The notes under the pieces: model-generated
Seen by the model: only the letters and a program-made list of their open reading frames with translations
Databases searched by the model: none
What the model was told of the DNA's origin: nothing
Part shown: positions 6,768 to 8,402 of the stretch, in pieces
Layout of the letters: the number at the start of each line of letters is the position of its first letter
Position numbering within the stretch: position 1 is the stretch's first letter
Made by a program: the position numbers and the translations under genes
DNA from: JALYNX01 sp035292685
Lineage (GTDB): Bacteria; Actinomycetota; Acidimicrobiia; Spongiisociales; ZC4RG35
Direction: 5' to 3'
Assembly: GCA_035292685.1 (NCBI GenBank)
Contig: DATDPP010000038.1
Coordinates: 1-8,402 of the forward strand
Length of the DNA: 8,402 nucleotides

Positions 6768-6780
6768 ACTACCTGGTAGT
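6768..6780. repeat. 13-bp near-perfect palindrome beside the tRNA fragment
   Basis: ACTACC-T-GGTAGT is a perfect inverted repeat around one base, 14 bp beyond the tRNA fragment on the presumed element side. It overlaps the first CTACCTGG copy. It could be a binding site for a recombinase or accessory protein (inference). Confidence 0.45.
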
Positions 6781-6876
6781 TTCTGCAACATAGCCGATCT
6801 ACCTGGGGATTTGGCTCTTGTTGGCTCTCACCGGTTTTCATCGTTTTTCGTCCTCTGACGGACACCTGACGGACAC
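6769..6876. repeat. Clustered direct repeats, candidate integrase arm sites
   Basis: Three pairs of exact direct repeats lie in a gene-free, comparatively AT-rich stretch next to the tRNA scar. CTACCTGG is at 6769-6776 and 6799-6806 (30-bp spacing). TTGGCTCT is at 6811-6818 and 6821-6828 (10-bp period). CTGACGGACAC is at 6855-6865 and 6866-6876 (perfect 11-bp tandem). The spacings are close to whole helical turns. Short direct repeats within ~150 bp of the core are how many tyrosine recombinases bind the arms of attP. No gene is apparent between 6754 and 6899. Confidence 0.5.
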
Positions 6877-6899
6877 CACACGCCTCAGGTCAGCTATGA

Positions 6900-7418
6900 C
6901 TATCCGGATCGTCGTTCATCCTGTCGCTCGAACCAGGCATCGACCGCGGCCTGGAGCTCTCGGTCGGGACTGCCATGACGTTTGTAGAGAGGCCCGCACG
7001 GAGTCTCTGACAACCGGAGTGCGAGGGACACCAGATCCACTCCCCTACTCGCCGGATGAGCCTCGGCCAGGTATCTGAACTCGTTCATGATCCCGAGCAG
7101 ACTCCGACTCTCCGTCTTCGCGTACCGGCCATCCGTCATCTCGGCTGTCACGGCTTCGATGAACTCCTCCGAGACGCCGTGCGCTCCGAGAATCTGCCGC
7201 AGCGCGCCCGGGAACCGATCCATGAGCATTGCGGCCGGCGCCAGCGGCATCAGAATCGGATACAGGGTCTGCTCGTTGACCAGCAACGCCACCTGGGGCC
7301 TCCAGAAGAGCACAGTCCCATACCAGTTCCCCAAAGCGGTCGTCGGCTCAGAGACGACAGGCTCGACTGGCGCCTTCACTCTGTCGAGCAGCTTCTTCGT
7401 TGCGTGCAGACTGAACAC
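6900..7418 (-). CDS. DUF6933-like protein of unknown function
   Basis: This 172-aa protein reads like the DUF6933 family: an N-terminal SLHATKKLLDRVK, then PTTALGNWYGTVLFWRPQ, VALLVNEQTLYPILMPLAP, a helical middle part, and the KTESRSLLGIMNEFRYLA signature (~120-137). The family has no assigned role that I know of. There is no signal peptide or TM helix, so it is probably cytoplasmic. The C-terminal ~30 residues are charged and seem variable. GTG 7418 is chosen as start because GAAGG lies about 5 nt upstream and the family-like N-terminus begins at once. The gene diverges from the toxin-antitoxin pair and is the first gene inside the presumed integrated element. Family assignment is from memory of the motifs. 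Confidence 0.8.
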   Translation of the reverse strand: MFSLHATKKLLDRVKAPVEPVVSEPTTALGNWYGTVLFWRPQVALLVNEQTLYPILMPLAPAAMLMDRFPGALRQILGAHGVSEEFIEAVTAEMTDGRYAKTESRSLLGIMNEFRYLAEAHPASRGVDLVSLALRLSETPCGPLYKRHGSPDRELQAAVDAWFERQDERRSG

Positions 7419-7437
7419 TGACCTTCAGTCTTGCACT

Positions 7438-7457
7438 AGCCAGGAAGCCTGCTGGCT
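7438..7457. promoter_or_regulatory. Nested dyad upstream of the DUF6933-like gene
   Basis: AGCCAG (7438-7443) pairs with CTGGCT (7452-7457), and CAGG (7441-7444) with CCTG (7448-7451), so two alternative dyads share the same centre. It lies 20 bp before GTG 7418, within the 143-bp gap between divergent genes, where an operator would be expected. No clear -35/-10 pair was seen around it. Confidence 0.35.
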
Positions 7458-7546
7458 GCCTCCCCGACCACTTCTGCCTGATATCGAGAAAGGGGTTAGC
7501 ACCGTTCACGGGTCGAACGAGCCTCTTTCCCTAGCTCTTGCCGCGT

Positions 7547-7560
7547 GGCACAATTGTGCC
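7547..7560. promoter_or_regulatory. Perfect 14-bp palindromic operator of the toxin-antitoxin operon
   Basis: GGCACAATTGTGCC is perfectly self-complementary and ends 1 bp before ATG 7562. The CACAAT inside it (7549-7554) would sit at about -13 to -8 if transcription began at the A of the ATG. There is no Shine-Dalgarno sequence before that ATG, so a leaderless mRNA is plausible, with the -10 element buried in the operator. Antitoxins of the Phd/YefM type commonly bind such palindromes to repress their own operon. Confidence 0.7.
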
Positions 7561-7561
7561 C

Positions 7562-7831
7562 ATGACCAGTGAGTCTCTGCGCTCAGTCCGCGACCGGTTC
7601 TCCGAGTTCATCGACCGAGTCCAGAAACACCACGAACGGGTGGTGGTAACCCGCAACGGGACTCCGGCAGCCGTGCTCATCAGCACCGAGGACCTCGAAT
7701 CACTCGAGGAGACCGTCGCCGTCCTTGGAGACTCCGAGGCAGTCGCCGAGCTCGTCGAAGCACACCGCGCCTACCTCGACGGTGATGTGGTCCGTGGCAC
7801 CGAGGCGGTGAAGGCCCTCAGGCCCAAGTGA
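7562..7831 (+). CDS. Phd/YefM-family antitoxin
   Basis: This 89-aa protein is the antitoxin of a type II toxin-antitoxin pair: it should bind DNA through its N-terminal domain and neutralise the toxin with its C-terminal tail. The N-terminal part has the Phd/YefM pattern: SLRSVRDRFSEFIDRV, then RVVVTRNGTPAAVLIS and EDLESLEET (residues ~5-53). The C-terminal helical region (54-89) is Glu/Ala-rich, as expected for the toxin-binding segment. I chose ATG 7562 although a TTG at 7538 is in frame; the family N-terminus begins here, and the palindrome would otherwise lie inside the coding region. The gene overlaps the toxin gene by 4 nt (GTGA), a sign of translational coupling. Confidence 0.93.
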   Translation: MTSESLRSVRDRFSEFIDRVQKHHERVVVTRNGTPAAVLISTEDLESLEETVAVLGDSEAVAELVEAHRAYLDGDVVRGTEAVKALRPK

Positions 7832-8106
7832 GTGGAGCGCGATACGAGATCGTTGTCACCGCCCCTGCCGCCAGGGCGATCCAAGAGACCCTCCCCGAAT
7901 CAATTGCCTTTGCCGTCATCGACTTCATCACGGGACCACTTCTCGAGAATCCAAGGCGACTAGGGGTCCCGCTCCGAGGCGAGTTGGAAGGCGTCTGGAG
8001 TGCGCGGCGAGGTACCTACCGGATCCTCTATCGGATCGACGAGGAAAATCGAGAAGTCATCGTCCTCCGGATCGGCCACAGGGGCGACGTCTACCGCCCG
8101 CGCTGA
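7828..8106 (+). CDS. RelE/ParE-superfamily toxin
   Basis: This 92-aa protein has the size and sequence of RelE-type toxins. The N-terminal strand YEIVVTAPAARAIQ is followed by a helix (~24-40) and the sheet region PLRGELEGVWSARRGTYRILYRI (~48-70). The C-terminal strand is VIVLRIGHRGDVYR (~77-90). Candidate active-site positions are R50, R60/R61, R65, Y68, H84, R85 and Y89, which resembles the basic, mRNA-cleaving RelE branch more than gyrase-targeting ParE; that distinction is inference. The GTG start overlaps the antitoxin stop (GTGA), and AGG lies nearby upstream. No frameshift or missing segment is seen, so the toxin looks intact. Within a presumed integrated element the pair would serve as a maintenance (addiction) or phage-defence module. 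Confidence 0.93.
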   Translation: MSGARYEIVVTAPAARAIQETLPESIAFAVIDFITGPLLENPRRLGVPLRGELEGVWSARRGTYRILYRIDEENREVIVLRIGHRGDVYRPR

Positions 8107-8113
8107 CTGAGAG

Positions 8114-8131
8114 TGATCCCTGCTCGGATCG
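8114..8131. terminator. Possible short hairpin between convergent genes
   Basis: GATCC/GGATC with a 6-nt loop, plus one possible G-U closing pair, lies in the 30-bp gap after the toxin stop. No T tract follows. This is a weak candidate only. Confidence 0.2.
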
Positions 8132-8136
8132 GCTTA

Positions 8137-8402
8137 TCACCCCTGATCCTGTCGGTTCTTGTCTAAGGCCTCGTCCAAGTCGAGGAAGCCTCTAGTCGCC
8201 GACCACAAGTGGTCTTCGGGATACCCACCAAACCCTTTGTGGTTCTTTCGCCAATCCCGGTCGTGATATGACTCGACGACTGACTCGAGATGTCGCTTCG
8301 AGGCCTCCCTCTCGATGCGAAGCTGGGCGAGGAAGGGACCTGGTCCTGCCGCCAGGCTCGGATCGAGGACCTCCGGGTCTTCCAAGGCGAGCTGGTGACG
8401 GT
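8137..8402 (-). CDS. Unknown protein, truncated at the right window edge
   Basis: The frame is open to the last base, so the start lies outside; TTG at 8385 is only the first start codon seen. The visible 3' part encodes about 88 residues that are soluble and charged: EDPEVLDPSLAAGPGPF, then a helix with REASKRHLES, then DRDWRKNHKGFGGYPEDH and a tail LDLDEALDKNRQDQG. There are several Trp, His and Asp residues but no TM helix. I do not recognise the family. The amphipathic helices and aromatic-rich middle suggest a folded C-terminal domain, not a random frame. It converges on the toxin gene with a 30-bp gap. Confidence 0.5.
   Translation of the reverse strand, partial: RHQLALEDPEVLDPSLAAGPGPFLAQLRIEREASKRHLESVVESYHDRDWRKNHKGFGGYPEDHLWSATRGFLDLDEALDKNRQDQG

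Noticed and set aside
6594..6791. Minus-strand frame containing PYKAGVGGSSPSTPT
   Set aside because: This is the sense-strand translation of the same tRNA fragment, also a classic spurious ORF.
6542..6793. Plus-strand frame containing LTDSNRRPLPCKG
   Set aside because: This peptide is the well-known false translation of the antisense strand of a tRNA T arm and anticodon arm; the frame lies over the tRNA fragment and tadE-like leader.
6749..6800. Full-length or intron-containing tRNA-Val
   Set aside because: The sequence 5' of the anticodon arm has no D arm and no GGGCGTT acceptor strand. The GGTAG seen there belongs to a palindrome and is too far from the anticodon stem for a D arm. A tRNA intron would normally interrupt the anticodon loop, which is intact.
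1..8402. CRISPR array, insertion sequence or transposase
   Set aside because: No regularly spaced repeats of CRISPR length, no transposase-like protein and no long terminal inverted repeats seen on either strand.

Overview
The window is a stretch of high-GC bacterial chromosome. The coding style (GTG/TTG starts, long antisense shadow frames, no CCA encoded on the tRNA remnant, secreted proteins with runs of threonine and proline) points to an actinobacterium. Something near Acidimicrobiia is my best guess, but this is inference from style, with no marker gene present.

Left part (1-4526), cell-envelope genes. A 5'-truncated polytopic membrane protein (to 485) converges on a sensor histidine kinase (490-1857, minus strand) that has no response regulator in the window. 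Diverging from the kinase is a probable two-gene unit of surface proteins. The first (1932-2894) is a signal-peptide, helical, Thr/Pro-rich protein with a C-terminal membrane anchor. The second (2958-4526) is a signal-peptide protein whose predicted mature N-terminus is Cys-Ser-Cys, followed by a TIMP/NTR-like domain, a beta-propeller-like region and a C-terminal anchor.

Middle part (4560-6538, minus strand), Tad/Flp-pilus minor components. A TadE-type pseudopilin (start 6538) overlaps a downstream TadG-like protein that carries a large Cys-rich extracytoplasmic region. None of the rest of the Tad machinery is in the window.

Right part (about 6707 to the end), probable integrated element. 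Positions 6707-6753 (minus strand) are the complete 3' half of a tRNA-Val(UAC): anticodon arm, variable loop, T arm and acceptor 3' strand. No D arm or 5' acceptor strand precedes it. This is the classic scar left at one end of an element integrated into a tRNA 3' end, and its polarity puts the element to the right. Next to the fragment lie three families of short direct repeats with spacings of 30, 10 and 11 bp, arranged as expected for the arm sites of a tyrosine recombinase. The cargo in view is a DUF6933-like gene (minus), a Phd/YefM antitoxin with a RelE/ParE toxin behind a perfect 14-bp palindrome, and a truncated unknown gene at the right edge. No integrase is visible, so it would have to lie beyond the window.

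The left and middle genes share an outward, envelope-facing theme (sensing, surface display, pilus), while the right side looks like accessory DNA with a stabilising toxin-antitoxin module. Names rest on motif recognition by eye; no database search was run.
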